From the NCBI GenBank assembly GCA_016703025.1, contig JADJCV010000003.1, positions 368,492 to 432,491 on the forward strand: a DNA stretch of 64,000 nt, given 5' to 3'. Made by a program: the position numbers and the translations under genes. This document shows, piece by piece, positions 8,990 to 18,625 of the stretch (position 1 is its first letter; each line of letters starts with the position of its first letter). This stretch comes from Candidatus Avedoeria danica. Lineage in GTDB: Bacteria; Chloroflexota; Anaerolineae; Epilineales; Epilineaceae. Below the pieces are notes generated by a model. That model worked only from the letters and a program-made list of their open reading frames with translations, ran no database searches and had not been told where the DNA came from.

Positions 8990-10312
8990 ATGACCTCCGT
9001 TGGCCGGATCGTGCTGAAGTCGGGCCGGGACAAGCCGGTCCGCAACGGCCACCCTTGGATCTTCTCGGGCGCCGTCGGCACCCTGAGCGGCGATCCGCAG
9101 GGCGGCGATGTCGTCGACGTGTGCGACGCCGAAGGCGCGTGGCTGGCCCGCGGGCACTACAGCCCGTCGTCGCAGATCGTCGTACGCCTGATGACGTGGG
9201 ATGAGGACGAAGACCTCGACGGCGATGCCTGGCGCTGGCGCTTGACGCGCGCCGTCGCGCTGCGGGCGCGCCTTGGCCTGCTGGCCGACCCCGACGGCGC
9301 CTGCCGCCTGGTCCACGCCGAGTCCGACGGCCTGCCCGGCCTTGTCGTCGACCGCTACGGCCCGTGGCTCGTCCTCCAGGCGCTGTCCGTCGGCGCCGAC
9401 GCGGCGCGCGCGCGCATCGCGCCGCTGATCGCCGAGGCCGTGGCGGTTCACGTGCCCGTGCGCGGCGTGTACGAGCGCAGCACGGACGACGTGCGTGACA
9501 AGGAGGGACTGGCGCCCACCGCCGGCCCGCTGTGGGGCGAGCCGCCGCCGCCGTCCGTGACGGTGCGCGAGCGGGGCGTCGCGGACCCGATCGCCTTCGA
9601 CGTCGACATCGTCGCCGGCCACAAGACGGGCGCCTACCTCGACCAAGCCACGAACCGCCGCACGGTGGCCGGCTGGTGCGGCGGCGCCGACGTTCTGAAC
9701 GCGTTCAGCTACACGGGCGGCTTCGCGCTGCACGCCCTGGCGGCCGGCGCGCGCCACGTCGTCAACGTCGACAGCTCCGGGCCGGCACTGGCGCAGGCTG
9801 CTGCTGCGGCGGCGCGGGCCGGCTGGGTCGTGGCCGACGGACGGGAGGATGCCGAGGACGCGGACGCCGGCGCCGCCGCCGCGACGGGCACGGGGCGGAT
9901 GACGAACGTCGAGACGAACGTCTTCGGCTACCTGCGCGCCTGCCGCGCGGCCGGCCGGTCGTTCGACGTCGTCATCCTCGACCCCCCCAAGTTCGTCCAC
10001 CACGCCGGGCAGGTCGACAAGGCGGCACGGGCCTACAAGGACCTCATGTACGTCGCGCTGCAGATCCTGCGGCCGGAAGGGATCCTGGCGACGTTCTCGT
10101 GCAGCGGGCTCCTGACGACCGACCTGTTCGGCAAGATCGCGTTCGGCGCCGCCACGGATGCCGGGCGCGACGTCCAGATCCTCGAGCGCCTCGGCCAGCC
10201 GGCGGACCATCCGGTGCGGCTGGCGTTCCCGGAGGGGGCGTACTTGAAGGGGTTGGTTTGCCGGGTGATGCCGGGGCGAGGGGACGAGGCGGTCACGACA
10301 TCGACCGCTTAA
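8990..10312 (+). CDS. rlmI: RlmI-type class I SAM-dependent 23S rRNA methyltransferase
   Basis: The 440-aa protein is preceded by GAAGGAG at good spacing from the ATG at 8990. The N-terminal PUA domain (about 5-80) contains the family hallmark RNGHPWIFSGAV. It is followed by the linker with VHAESDGLPGLVVDRYG and an EEHIIV-like segment. The methyltransferase domain (about 215-430) has KTGAYLDQATNR, the SAM-binding VLNAFSYTGGFALHALAAGA, an acidic strand end (NVDSS), the catalytic motif DPPKF and the Cys-containing loop FSCSGL. RlmI makes m5C1962 in 23S rRNA in Escherichia coli; in other bacteria members of this PUA/MTase group have related rRNA targets, so exact site specificity is inferred. 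It is followed by ftsK with its own promoter. Confidence 0.9.
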   Translation: MTSVGRIVLKSGRDKPVRNGHPWIFSGAVGTLSGDPQGGDVVDVCDAEGAWLARGHYSPSSQIVVRLMTWDEDEDLDGDAWRWRLTRAVALRARLGLLADPDGACRLVHAESDGLPGLVVDRYGPWLVLQALSVGADAARARIAPLIAEAVAVHVPVRGVYERSTDDVRDKEGLAPTAGPLWGEPPPPSVTVRERGVADPIAFDVDIVAGHKTGAYLDQATNRRTVAGWCGGADVLNAFSYTGGFALHALAAGARHVVNVDSSGPALAQAAAAAARAGWVVADGREDAEDADAGAAAATGTGRMTNVETNVFGYLRACRAAGRSFDVVILDPPKFVHHAGQVDKAARAYKDLMYVALQILRPEGILATFSCSGLLTTDLFGKIAFGAATDAGRDVQILERLGQPADHPVRLAFPEGAYLKGLVCRVMPGRGDEAVTTSTA

Positions 10313-10338
10313 GGCCCATCGCGCCCCCGTGATATAAT
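10309..10338 (+). promoter_or_regulatory. Probable ftsK promoter
   Basis: A consensus -10 box TATAAT (10333-10338) lies 56 bases before the ftsK start, with a weak -35 TTAAGG at 10309-10314 (18-base spacing). It begins inside the last codons of rlmI. Confidence 0.55.
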
Positions 10339-10393
10339 CTCCGAACGCCTGTTCACACGGCATCGCGATCCCGCACGCTGAACCGGAGACGCC

Positions 10394-12952
10394 GTGGCCG
10401 CCCGCAAGCCTGCCGCACGCAGCACCCCGCCGCGCACCGCCGCCCCCCGCGGCGGTCGCGTGTCCGCACGCGCTGCCGCGCCGGTGCTCCCGCGCCTTTC
10501 GCCGGCGCGCCGGCGCGAGGTCGTCGGGTCGCTGCTCGTCATCGTCGGCGTCGTCACGCTGGTCATGCTGATCAGCCCGGTCGACGCCGTCGGCGCCGTC
10601 GGGGCGGGGTGGCTCCGGGCGCTGCACTGGGCGTTCGGCTGGGGGTATGTCGCCTTCCCGTGGCTCGTCGGCGCGCTGGGCGCCTGGCTCGTGTTGGACG
10701 CCGTCGACGGGACGGCCGACGTGCGCTGGAGCCGACCGATCGCCGGCGCCGTCACGTACGTCCTGGCGCTCGCCGCCGTCCACCTCCTCGTGACCGTCAC
10801 GTCCCCCCGCGCCGACCTGTCGAGCGACCTCGCCGTGCTGAAGCAGGTGGCTGTCGAGGGCCGCGGCGGCGGCTGGGTGGGCTGGGCGTTCGGCTACGGT
10901 CTGGCGCGCAACCTCGGCGCCGTCGCCGGCCTGGCGGCGCTCGTCGTCGCGCTCGTCTTCAGCGTCAGCGTGGCGCTCGGCCACACCGTTCGCCGGACGC
11001 TCGACGCAATCGGCGGCTGGCTGCTCGCCGGGGCGCGCTTCATCGCCCCGGTCTTCCTGCCGCTGTCCGCGCTGTTGCCGTCCGGCCTTCGCCGGCGGTG
11101 GCGGGCGCGGATGCGAGCGCTCGACCCCGCGTTGGACGAGGACGGCCTCTGGGATCCGGACGCGGATGGGTTCGATCCGCTGGGCGGTGGGGCAGCGATG
11201 CCCGCGGCAGGGGCGGTGCCGGCGATGCGGACGGACGGCGAGGCCGGCATCGACCCCGACGCCGTCGTCGAGGCCGTGCGCGCGCCGATTCCCGGCGAGA
11301 CGGCCGTCGACCGCGCCGGCCCGGCGCCCGACGTCGCGCCCGGCCCCGGCATGGCGCGGGCGGCCACCAAGCCGGAGTGGATCCTGCCCCGGATCCCGGA
11401 CATCTTCGACGAGGTCGTCGACGGCGGCGCGGCGATGCCGGACGATGCCGAGGCGCAGGCGCACACGATCGAGCAGACGTTGGCCGACTTCGGGATTCCC
11501 GTCAAGGTCGTGCAGATCAACCGCGGGCCGCGGATCACGCAGTTCGGCTTGGAGCCGGGCGTGATCGAGCGCAAGGGCGAACGGATCCGGGTGAAGGTGA
11601 GCCGGATCGTCGCGCTGCAGAACGATCTGGCCCTCGCGCTCGCGGCCGCGCCGATCCGGGTGCAGGCGCCCGTGCCGGGGCGACCGTACGTCGGGATCGA
11701 GGTGCCGAACAAGGCCGAGGACGTCGTGAGCCTTCGCTCGATCATCGAGAGCGACGCGTTCAAGAAGGTGGCCGAGAAGGGCGCGCTGCCGATCGGTCTG
11801 GGCCGCGACATCAGCGGCAAGCCGGTGGCGGCCGACCTGGCCAAGATGCCGCACCTCCTGATCGCCGGCGCCACCGGCGCGGGCAAGAGCGTGGCGATCA
11901 ACACGCTGATCTGCTCCTTGCTCATGACGCACACGCCCGAGACGCTCAAGCTCGTCCTCGTGGACCCGAAGCGCGTCGAGCTCGTCGGCTACCGCGGCCT
12001 GCCGCACCTCGCGGCGCCGGTCGTCGTCGAGGTCGAGCGCGTGGTGGGCGTGCTGCAGTGGGCGGTGCGGGAGATGGAGCGGCGCTACAAGGCGTTCGCC
12101 GAGGCGGGCGCGCGGAACATCGAGACATGGAACGTGATGGAAGCCGCGGCCGGGCGGCCGACGCTGCCGTACCTCGTCATCGTCATCGACGAGCTGGCCG
12201 ACCTGATGATGGTCGCCCCCGAGGAGGCCGAGCGCCTGATCACGCGCCTGGCGCAGCTCGCCCGCGCCACCGGCATGCACCTCGTCCTCGCCACGCAGCG
12301 CCCGAGCGTCGACGTCGTGACCGGGTTGATCAAGGCGAACTTCCCGGCCCGCATCGCCTTCGCCGTCTCGAGCAGCATCGACTCCCGCGTGATCCTCGAC
12401 AGCGTCGGTGCGGACAAGCTTCTGGGGCGGGGCGACATGCTCTACATGGCCGCCGACTCCAGCAAGCTCCAGCGGATCCAGGGGTGCTACCTGAGCGACG
12501 CCGAGATCGAGCGCCTCGGCCACCACTGGAAGTACGCCGCCCGCCCGCCCGCCGCGAGCGGCGAGCCTCAGCCCGACATGAGCCTGACGCTCGGTATCCC
12601 CGACCCGCTCATCCAGCCCGAGCTCTGGGACGAGATGCTGAAGGGCGGCGCGGGGGGCACGGGCGGGGCCGGGGATGGCGGCGATCCGCGCGACGAGTTA
12701 TGGGCCGAGGCGGTCGCCCTCATCGGCCAGCACCGCACGGCCAGCACGAGCTTCCTCCAGCGCAAGCTGCGCATCGGCTACTCGCGCGCGGCGCGGCTGT
12801 TGGATGATCTCGAGGCGGCGGGGCACGTCGGGCCGTCGCAGGGGAGCTCGGGGCGGGAGGTGCATATCGTCGAGGAGGCGGAAGACGGCCGCCCGACCGC
12901 CGCCGACGCCGATCCACGCGAGGACGACGACGGTGGTTGGCGGCTCGGATGA
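10394..12952 (+). CDS. ftsK: DNA translocase FtsK/SpoIIIE
   Basis: This 852-aa protein starts at the GTG at 10394 (GGAG 7 bases upstream). The N-terminal third holds about four transmembrane helices (for example VVGSLLVIVGVVTLVMLISP), then a Gly/Ala/Asp-rich linker. The alpha/beta motor follows, with a FtsK_alpha segment (VKVVQINRGPRITQFGLEPG), Walker A GATGAGKSVAINTLI, Walker B VIVIDELADLMM and ATQRPSVDVVTGLIKANFP. The C-terminal winged-helix gamma domain (LIGQHRTASTSFLQRKLRIG) is present and would read polar chromosome motifs. It is a septum-located hexameric pump that clears chromosome ends during division. Its stop codon overlaps the next gene start in ATGA, so the downstream VWA protein is likely co-translated. 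Confidence 0.96.
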   Translation: MAARKPAARSTPPRTAAPRGGRVSARAAAPVLPRLSPARRREVVGSLLVIVGVVTLVMLISPVDAVGAVGAGWLRALHWAFGWGYVAFPWLVGALGAWLVLDAVDGTADVRWSRPIAGAVTYVLALAAVHLLVTVTSPRADLSSDLAVLKQVAVEGRGGGWVGWAFGYGLARNLGAVAGLAALVVALVFSVSVALGHTVRRTLDAIGGWLLAGARFIAPVFLPLSALLPSGLRRRWRARMRALDPALDEDGLWDPDADGFDPLGGGAAMPAAGAVPAMRTDGEAGIDPDAVVEAVRAPIPGETAVDRAGPAPDVAPGPGMARAATKPEWILPRIPDIFDEVVDGGAAMPDDAEAQAHTIEQTLADFGIPVKVVQINRGPRITQFGLEPGVIERKGERIRVKVSRIVALQNDLALALAAAPIRVQAPVPGRPYVGIEVPNKAEDVVSLRSIIESDAFKKVAEKGALPIGLGRDISGKPVAADLAKMPHLLIAGATGAGKSVAINTLICSLLMTHTPETLKLVLVDPKRVELVGYRGLPHLAAPVVVEVERVVGVLQWAVREMERRYKAFAEAGARNIETWNVMEAAAGRPTLPYLVIVIDELADLMMVAPEEAERLITRLAQLARATGMHLVLATQRPSVDVVTGLIKANFPARIAFAVSSSIDSRVILDSVGADKLLGRGDMLYMAADSSKLQRIQGCYLSDAEIERLGHHWKYAARPPAASGEPQPDMSLTLGIPDPLIQPELWDEMLKGGAGGTGGAGDGGDPRDELWAEAVALIGQHRTASTSFLQRKLRIGYSRAARLLDDLEAAGHVGPSQGSSGREVHIVEEAEDGRPTAADADPREDDDGGWRLG

Positions 12953-15009
12953 CGCGCGCCCGATGGTGGGGGGTCGAATGCATTGCGGCGAGCCTCGTGA
13001 CCGTTGCGCTGCTGGCCGCCGCGGTCACGGTCTCCTCGGTCGCAGCGGAAACGGCGCCGCCGATCGACTCCACGGACCTCGTGTTTGTCACCGAGGATAT
13101 CGCCGTCGATCAACCCGGCTGTGACGCCATCTCGGTATTGAATGTCGTCGACGGATCGACCGTCCATCGGGGCGATACGCTGGTCTCGCCGGGACGCTTG
13201 GCCGTCCACTCTGATCTGACCACGAGCCTTGCCACGTTGGCCAACAGTTGGGGGACGCCGATTCGCGACAGCGGCATCGCCAACTGCGCGCCCGCGCTCG
13301 TTGCCCTCGACCTGAGCTCGCCGCAGCGGGCCGACCCGCGCTCGCGCCGGCTCACGGGTGAGATCAACTATGCCACCCATGGGGGCATTGCGTTCTTGTC
13401 GGACGGCACGTTCGTGGTCGCCGAAGCGGACTATCTGGCCATGGATTGTCGCAATGCATTCCTCGTTCCGCAGGCGCCGCACTTCATTACTCGCGGGCGA
13501 CTGGTGGACAACGACCCCGCCCATCCCTCCGGCGTGGCGCTGCTCGATCGGACGCCCCTGGATGCGCTCGCCATCGAGTTCTTCCACAGCAGCGCCACCG
13601 ATCGTCTGGTGGCGGCGCTGGCGAACGGAACGGTCGTGACGCTGGATCCGGCCACGACGCGGCAGGTCGATGCACCCATCGCCGGGGCCTCAACGGCGCT
13701 GCAAGACTTCTCGGCGACCCAAGCTCGCCGCCTTTCCGGAGCGCTGCATGCCACGATGGATCCAGATGGAAGCCGTGTCGTCATGAACGGCATGCGGGAT
13801 CGAAGCGTCTTGCTGTTCGATCTCGAACGACGCACATCCAAGCGCTTGCCGATCGGCGACGGTGTACCGTTCGTCGGCGGTGTCGCGTGGAACGCGGGCT
13901 GGGTGAATCGGGACCTGCTGGCCGTGCACTTTATCCACTCGATCGGAATCTACCGGATCGACGACGATGGAACCCTGACCGAACTCTCGCGCGCAGCGAT
14001 TCCGCCGCCGTACGAATCCGAGGCGCGCCGGACCGAGCTGCTCGGCGGCGGCGAGACGAGCCCCATGTTCGCGGTTGCTTGGAGCGCGAGCGGTCAGTAC
14101 GTGATCGCGGCATCCAACTCGGTGGCTGCGGAGTTCGTGGTGATCGAGGTGTCGGACGATGGCCGAAGCCAAGCGATTCGGCGATTTCTGACGGCGTGCC
14201 CAGACCTGGGCAACTTCCCGAACGACATCTGGACTGCCAACGGCCTGGTGACGCCTTCGCCGACGCCGACCGTCACTTCAACCTCCACCGTGACCGCTCC
14301 CCCGTCCGACACTCCCGTGCCGACGCTGGAACGAACAGCGACGCCCAGCGCTACGCCAACGGCGCAGCGGCGCCGACTCTTCCTCCCCCTCGCTCACCGC
14401 GAACGTTGCCTCCCCGACGAGCAACGCCTCGACGTCGCCCTCGTCCTCGACGCCAGCACGTCCATGCTCGAACGCACGGTGGCCGGCCGTACGAAGCTCG
14501 ACGCCGCAACCGAGGCCGCCCGCATGCTACTCGACCTGCTGCGACTGGATAAGGGCGATCAGGCTGCGCTCATCGCGTTCAACGCCGACGTCCTGACATT
14601 GCAGACGCTCACGAGCGTGCGATCGGATCTCGACGGGGTGCTGACGCGCATCGCCTTGGCGCAGCAGACGCGGATCGACCTCGGCATCCTAGCGGCCGCC
14701 AACGAGTTAGGCAGCGTTCGCCATCGCCCGACACACACACCCGTCATGGTCGTTCTCACGGACGGCCGTGCGAATCCTGTGCCGGTCGACGTCGCCGTGG
14801 CGAACGCGGCGGCGGCGAAGGCGGCGGGGATCACGATCTACACGGTCGGCGTCGGCGCAGACCTCGATGTCGACGCGCTGCGCGCGATGGCGTCATCGCC
14901 GGAGCACGTGCACCTGGCGCCGGACGCGGAGCAGCTGGCGGACGTGTACCGGACGATCGCGGTGGCTCTGCCTTGCGCGGGGCGGTACTGGCCGGCTGTT
15001 GGCAGTTAG
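12949..15009 (+). CDS. Secreted VWA protein with N-terminal propeller-like region, coupled to ftsK
   Basis: The ATG at 12949 overlaps the ftsK TGA by 4 bases (ATGA), which decides this start over the upstream TTG at 12937. The 686-aa product has a signal peptide (residues about 10-35, ending SVAAETAPP). A region of about 380 residues follows, with repeated strand signatures (SLLFDLERRTSKRLPIG-like blades and HSIGIYRIDDDGTL) suggesting a beta-propeller. Then come a Thr/Pro linker (TPTVTSTSTVTAPPSDTP), a short FLPLAHRERC tail-like element and a C-terminal VWA domain with MIDAS DASTSM, TRIDLG and VLTDGRANP. It resembles the VWA proteins at 6280 and 15,719, so the three are probably paralogues. 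The role is unknown; coupling to ftsK may be only positional. Confidence 0.85.
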   Translation: MTRARWWGVECIAASLVTVALLAAAVTVSSVAAETAPPIDSTDLVFVTEDIAVDQPGCDAISVLNVVDGSTVHRGDTLVSPGRLAVHSDLTTSLATLANSWGTPIRDSGIANCAPALVALDLSSPQRADPRSRRLTGEINYATHGGIAFLSDGTFVVAEADYLAMDCRNAFLVPQAPHFITRGRLVDNDPAHPSGVALLDRTPLDALAIEFFHSSATDRLVAALANGTVVTLDPATTRQVDAPIAGASTALQDFSATQARRLSGALHATMDPDGSRVVMNGMRDRSVLLFDLERRTSKRLPIGDGVPFVGGVAWNAGWVNRDLLAVHFIHSIGIYRIDDDGTLTELSRAAIPPPYESEARRTELLGGGETSPMFAVAWSASGQYVIAASNSVAAEFVVIEVSDDGRSQAIRRFLTACPDLGNFPNDIWTANGLVTPSPTPTVTSTSTVTAPPSDTPVPTLERTATPSATPTAQRRRLFLPLAHRERCLPDEQRLDVALVLDASTSMLERTVAGRTKLDAATEAARMLLDLLRLDKGDQAALIAFNADVLTLQTLTSVRSDLDGVLTRIALAQQTRIDLGILAAANELGSVRHRPTHTPVMVVLTDGRANPVPVDVAVANAAAAKAAGITIYTVGVGADLDVDALRAMASSPEHVHLAPDAEQLADVYRTIAVALPCAGRYWPAVGS

Positions 15010-15258
15010 GAGGCTTGGCGTGCAGAAGTGCGATCGGCCGCAGTTGGACCCGCAGATCACCGTGATTTCGATCACGAATCACGGGGAATCGACGGCAAAC
15101 CACATTGATCCACCGCCCATGCTCGCTAGGGTGTGTTTGCAGAGGGATCCGGTTCCCGGGACGCCACCAGGGGCTTTGGCGGCAGGCGTCGCCGCGCCGC
15201 AGGGATTGCAGACACGCCCCAGCACTTGCCCCACCCGTCCCGACGCTATCATCACCCC

Positions 15259-15516
15259 GTGGCCGTCCGACTGACCAAGCACGCCGAAGACAAGCTCGAT
15301 CTCCTGGCGCGCCACGGGGTCAGCGTCACCTTGGCCGACGTGGTTACGGTGGTCACCGATCCGGACCTCCGCGAGACCGACGGCTATCCATGGATCGCGC
15401 AGCGGCGGTTTGGGGAGCAACATGTACTCCGGGTGGTCTATCGTCAAGAGGGCAGCGACGTCGTTGTGATCACCGTCTATCCGGGCAGGAGGTCGCGCTA
15501 TGAACATTCGCTATGA
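15259..15516 (+). CDS. DUF4258-like small protein (putative toxin-like partner)
   Basis: The 85-aa protein starts at the GTG at 15259, reading AVRLTKHAEDKLDLLARHGV and ending with VVITVYPGRRSRYEHSL. The pattern of an N-terminal TKHAxxKxxxL helix and a C-terminal VRVVYR...VITVYPGRRxRY strand pair matches DUF4258/RelE-like small proteins. The start lies 6 bases downstream of TATCAT, with TTGCCC further up, suggesting a leaderless mRNA. Its stop overlaps the start of the DUF2283 gene by 17 bases. DUF4258/DUF2283 pairs are regarded as candidate toxin-antitoxin modules; activity here is unproven. Confidence 0.7.
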   Translation: MAVRLTKHAEDKLDLLARHGVSVTLADVVTVVTDPDLRETDGYPWIAQRRFGEQHVLRVVYRQEGSDVVVITVYPGRRSRYEHSL

Positions 15517-15715
15517 CCGTGAGGAGGACATCCTCCTGATCGAACTTGATCCGTCGATGACGATCGACCATGCCGAGCATTCCGGCCCGTTGATCCTGCA
15601 CCTCAGCCCTGACGATCGTCCGGTGCTGCTCGAGATTCTCGGCGCCACGGACTTTCTGAGTTCGGCGCTCCGCGCGTCGATGCAGGGAGGGAGTGCAGTC
15701 TCCGCGGCATCGTAG
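15500..15715 (+). CDS. DUF2283 domain protein (putative antitoxin-like partner)
   Basis: This is a 71-aa protein with the DUF2283 signature MNIRYDREEDILLIELDPS followed by LILHLSPDDRPVLLEILGAT, a compact beta-rich domain. It has an excellent ribosome-binding site (CAGGAGG, 7-8 bases before the ATG) inside the end of the preceding gene. The two genes form an overlapping two-gene operon. It ends 4 bases from the convergent VWA gene stop. Confidence 0.8.
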   Translation: MNIRYDREEDILLIELDPSMTIDHAEHSGPLILHLSPDDRPVLLEILGATDFLSSALRASMQGGSAVSAAS

Positions 15716-15718
15716 GAC

Positions 15719-18625
15719 TCACCCCCCCTCCCGCCTCCCCCGGCACACCACCTGCCCCGCGATCGCCTGGTAGATCGCGTTCAGATCATCCCCCGACGTC
15801 GACTCGTAGAAGTCGCTCGGCTGGCTCGCGATCCGGCGGAGCAGGTCGCGGAAGATCTCGTCGTTGCGGCCGACCCCGACCGTGAAGACGTAGGCGCCGT
15901 CACGCTTGATCCCGTCCGATGCGCGGATCGCCTCCTCGGGCGTCGTGCGGTTCGGCAGGCCGTCGGACAGGAGGACGACGACGGGCTGGTTCTCGATCTT
16001 GCGCCGCGTCGGGTGGAGGAGCTCGAGGTTGGCGACCTCGAGGCCGGCGTTGATCCGCGTCCCCTCGACCATGGTGATCCGATCGATCGCCGCGTTCAGC
16101 TGCGCCCGGTCGTTCGTCAGCGGCTGCTCCAGCTTGGCCGTGTCGTTGAACCAGACGACCGCCGCCTGGTCGTGCCGGCCGATGAGATCATCGCCCAGCT
16201 GGAGCTGGTCGAGGAACACCTTGGCCGCCCGCTTGGCCGCCGCCAGCTTCTGGACGCCGGCGTCCGTGCGGTCCCGCATGGACGTGCTGGCGTCGATCAC
16301 CAGGATGACGTCCGCGTAGAGCTTGAAGCACCGGTCGTTGTAGAGGATCGTCATGTAGATCTTGTATCCGGCCGGCGTCGGCGTCAGCGTCGGCGGCAGG
16401 ACGACGGTCGGCGGGGTCGGCGTGACGGACGGCACGGTTGTCGTCGTCGTGCGGGTGGTTGTCGACGTCGACGGCGGCGTCGGGGTCACGCTCGGCGTCA
16501 CGCGGACGTCCCGCGTGGCGGTCGATGTCGACGTCGGTGTGGGCGACGGCGTCGGTACGGTCGGCGTCGGTGTCTCGGTCGGCGGGGGCGGGTAGAGCGT
16601 CGGCGTGCCGGTCGGCGGCGCGGTTGCGGTTGGCGTCGCGCTGGCCGTGGGTGTGGACGACGGCGTCGGGCTCGGCGTGCCGGGGGCGACGACGACGACG
16701 TACGGAATCGGGAACGGGCCGGACTGCGGCTTCGAGAGGCCGTCCGTGCCGGTGTGCGTGGCCACGACGTTGGTCGGCCACGTCCCGACCTCCTGCGGCT
16801 GGAGCCAGTAGGACATCGTGATGCCGCTGAACGGCACGTCCGTGAACGTCCAGGTCAGCGTCCGGGCCACGGGATCCCATGCGGCGGGCGGTACGGCGCC
16901 CCGCACCTCGACGTACGTCATGTTGTCCGGCACGACGTCGATGATCGTCGTCTCCTTGAGCAGCACGGACGCCGTGATCTGCTCGGCCAGCTCGCGGTAG
17001 ACCTTCAGCAGCTCGGTGCCGTCCTTCGCGAAGCGGTAGAGGCCGGGGTCGGTGGCGCACAGCCGGAGCAGATCGGGATCGGCGTCATCGCCGAAGCCGA
17101 TCGCGAACATCGTGATGTCGTCGAACCTCACGCGGTCCGCGGCCTCAACGGTGCGCATGCGCGAGTTGTTGAACGGGACGCCGTCCGTCATGAGGACGAT
17201 GATCGACTTCACACCGGGCTGGCCCCAGCGCGGCGAGACCTTCAGCGCCGTCCGGCCGTAGTCGATGCCCGCCGCGATGTTCGTGCCGCCCTCGGCCTGC
17301 AGGCCCATCACCTTGCCCAGGATCAGCGCCTTGTCCTGCGTCATCGGCGTCTCGATCTGCGCCGTCGACTCGAACGACACCAGGGACACCTGATCGCGCG
17401 TCAGGTTCAGGTTGTTCACGAAGGCCGCGACGGCCTCCCGCATCTGCTGGATCTTCTCGCCCTGCATGGAGTCCGAGTGGTCGACGACGAGAGCGATGTC
17501 GATCCGCTCGCCGGCCGTCGGGCAGCCGCCGCCGAGCGTCAGCGTCACGTGCGTCTGCTCGCCCAGCTGCAGGAACGTCGGCGCCGCACCCTTGTTCACG
17601 ACGATCTGGCAGCGCAGCCCCTCGTCCGGCGCCAGCCCCGCATTCGGGTCGATTTCGGCCCCCGGCGCGTACACCCGCACCTTGTTCGCGGCCCGGTCGG
17701 CGACGTATACCTTGCCGTTGCCATCGACGGTCAGGTCCGTCACCGGATAGGGATCGAGCGTCGGCTCGAGGTCGATCGCATCGAGCACGCCCAGGATGTC
17801 GCCGTTGGCGTCCACGCGGTGGATCCAGCGCCGGCGGGAAAGGACGAAGATCGAGCCGTCCGGCCCGACGGCCATCCGCTCGGCGGCCACGGGCAGCGGA
17901 ATCGTGCTGTCCGGCATCGTCGGCGGGTTCAGGACGCCGTTCTTGTAGACCTCGACCTGGCGGAGCGTCCGGTTCAGCGCGTAGCGCTTGCCGAGGATGA
18001 ACTGCAGATCCCAGTAGACGTGCTCCAGGAAGCGGTACTGATAGTCCAGCTTGGCCTCGCTGCCCTGCTCCATGTACCACTGTTCGCGCATGAGCTCGAC
18101 GTCCCACGGCACGACGATCCGCCGCTGGTCTGCGTTCCAGGCGATGTTCGACAGGTAGGCCAGCCGCTCGCCGGCCAGCGCGTGCGGGATGCCGTCGATC
18201 TGCCGCGTCCAGCGCAGCCCATCGGCCGTGAACTTGAAGACGTACTTGTCCCGCAGCCCGTACGCGTTGCCGATGTCGTCCACGGCGATCTCGCGCGCCG
18301 CGTTCGCCCAGAACTGCGCCTCGACCGTGCCGTCGGGCGCCACGGCCTTCACGCCGTTTTCGTCCAGCACGTAGATCCGCCCGTTCGGCCCGAGCGTGAC
18401 CCGCGACGGCCGTGCGAACCCGCGCCACGTCGCCACCAGGTCGTAGCCGATCGGCTGCTGCAGCGCGGAGGCTGCGCCCGCCGCCTCGCGCCCGTCGCGT
18501 CCGGTACCCGACGCCCGTGCGGTCGCACCCGCCGCAAACAGCACGACGGCCAACGTGATCACGGGCGCGACGATGCCGCGACGCGAAATGAGCGAGGTCA
18601 GCCGGATGGGGGTTCGGGCTGCCAT
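15719..18625 (-). CDS. Secreted protein with NHL-like propeller and two VWA domains
   Basis: The 968-aa product is started at the ATG at 18625 because GAAAGGACG lies at ideal spacing; the in-frame ATG at 18640 has no such site. A signal peptide (about 15-40) precedes a propeller-like region (about 60-330) with repeats such as RVTLGPNGRIYVLDENGV and LTVDGNGKVYVADRAANKV (NHL-type). The first VWA domain has MIDAS DHSDSM, GGTNIA and MTDGVP. A DUF11-like beta domain (DVVPDNMTYVEVRGAVPP) follows. Then a long Pro/Thr/Ser linker and the phrase IYMTILYND lead to a second VWA domain with DASTSM and LSDGLPNRT. It is largest of the three VWA proteins of the region. It is presumably a surface adhesion or scaffold protein; no ligand can be named. 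Confidence 0.87.
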   Translation of the reverse strand: MAARTPIRLTSLISRRGIVAPVITLAVVLFAAGATARASGTGRDGREAAGAASALQQPIGYDLVATWRGFARPSRVTLGPNGRIYVLDENGVKAVAPDGTVEAQFWANAAREIAVDDIGNAYGLRDKYVFKFTADGLRWTRQIDGIPHALAGERLAYLSNIAWNADQRRIVVPWDVELMREQWYMEQGSEAKLDYQYRFLEHVYWDLQFILGKRYALNRTLRQVEVYKNGVLNPPTMPDSTIPLPVAAERMAVGPDGSIFVLSRRRWIHRVDANGDILGVLDAIDLEPTLDPYPVTDLTVDGNGKVYVADRAANKVRVYAPGAEIDPNAGLAPDEGLRCQIVVNKGAAPTFLQLGEQTHVTLTLGGGCPTAGERIDIALVVDHSDSMQGEKIQQMREAVAAFVNNLNLTRDQVSLVSFESTAQIETPMTQDKALILGKVMGLQAEGGTNIAAGIDYGRTALKVSPRWGQPGVKSIIVLMTDGVPFNNSRMRTVEAADRVRFDDITMFAIGFGDDADPDLLRLCATDPGLYRFAKDGTELLKVYRELAEQITASVLLKETTIIDVVPDNMTYVEVRGAVPPAAWDPVARTLTWTFTDVPFSGITMSYWLQPQEVGTWPTNVVATHTGTDGLSKPQSGPFPIPYVVVVAPGTPSPTPSSTPTASATPTATAPPTGTPTLYPPPPTETPTPTVPTPSPTPTSTSTATRDVRVTPSVTPTPPSTSTTTRTTTTTVPSVTPTPPTVVLPPTLTPTPAGYKIYMTILYNDRCFKLYADVILVIDASTSMRDRTDAGVQKLAAAKRAAKVFLDQLQLGDDLIGRHDQAAVVWFNDTAKLEQPLTNDRAQLNAAIDRITMVEGTRINAGLEVANLELLHPTRRKIENQPVVVLLSDGLPNRTTPEEAIRASDGIKRDGAYVFTVGVGRNDEIFRDLLRRIASQPSDFYESTSGDDLNAIYQAIAGQVVCRGRREGG

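Noticed and set aside
8462..12526. 1,354-codon minus-strand frame
   Set aside because: Only its last 131 codons resemble a protein; the rest is antisense to ftsK and rlmI.
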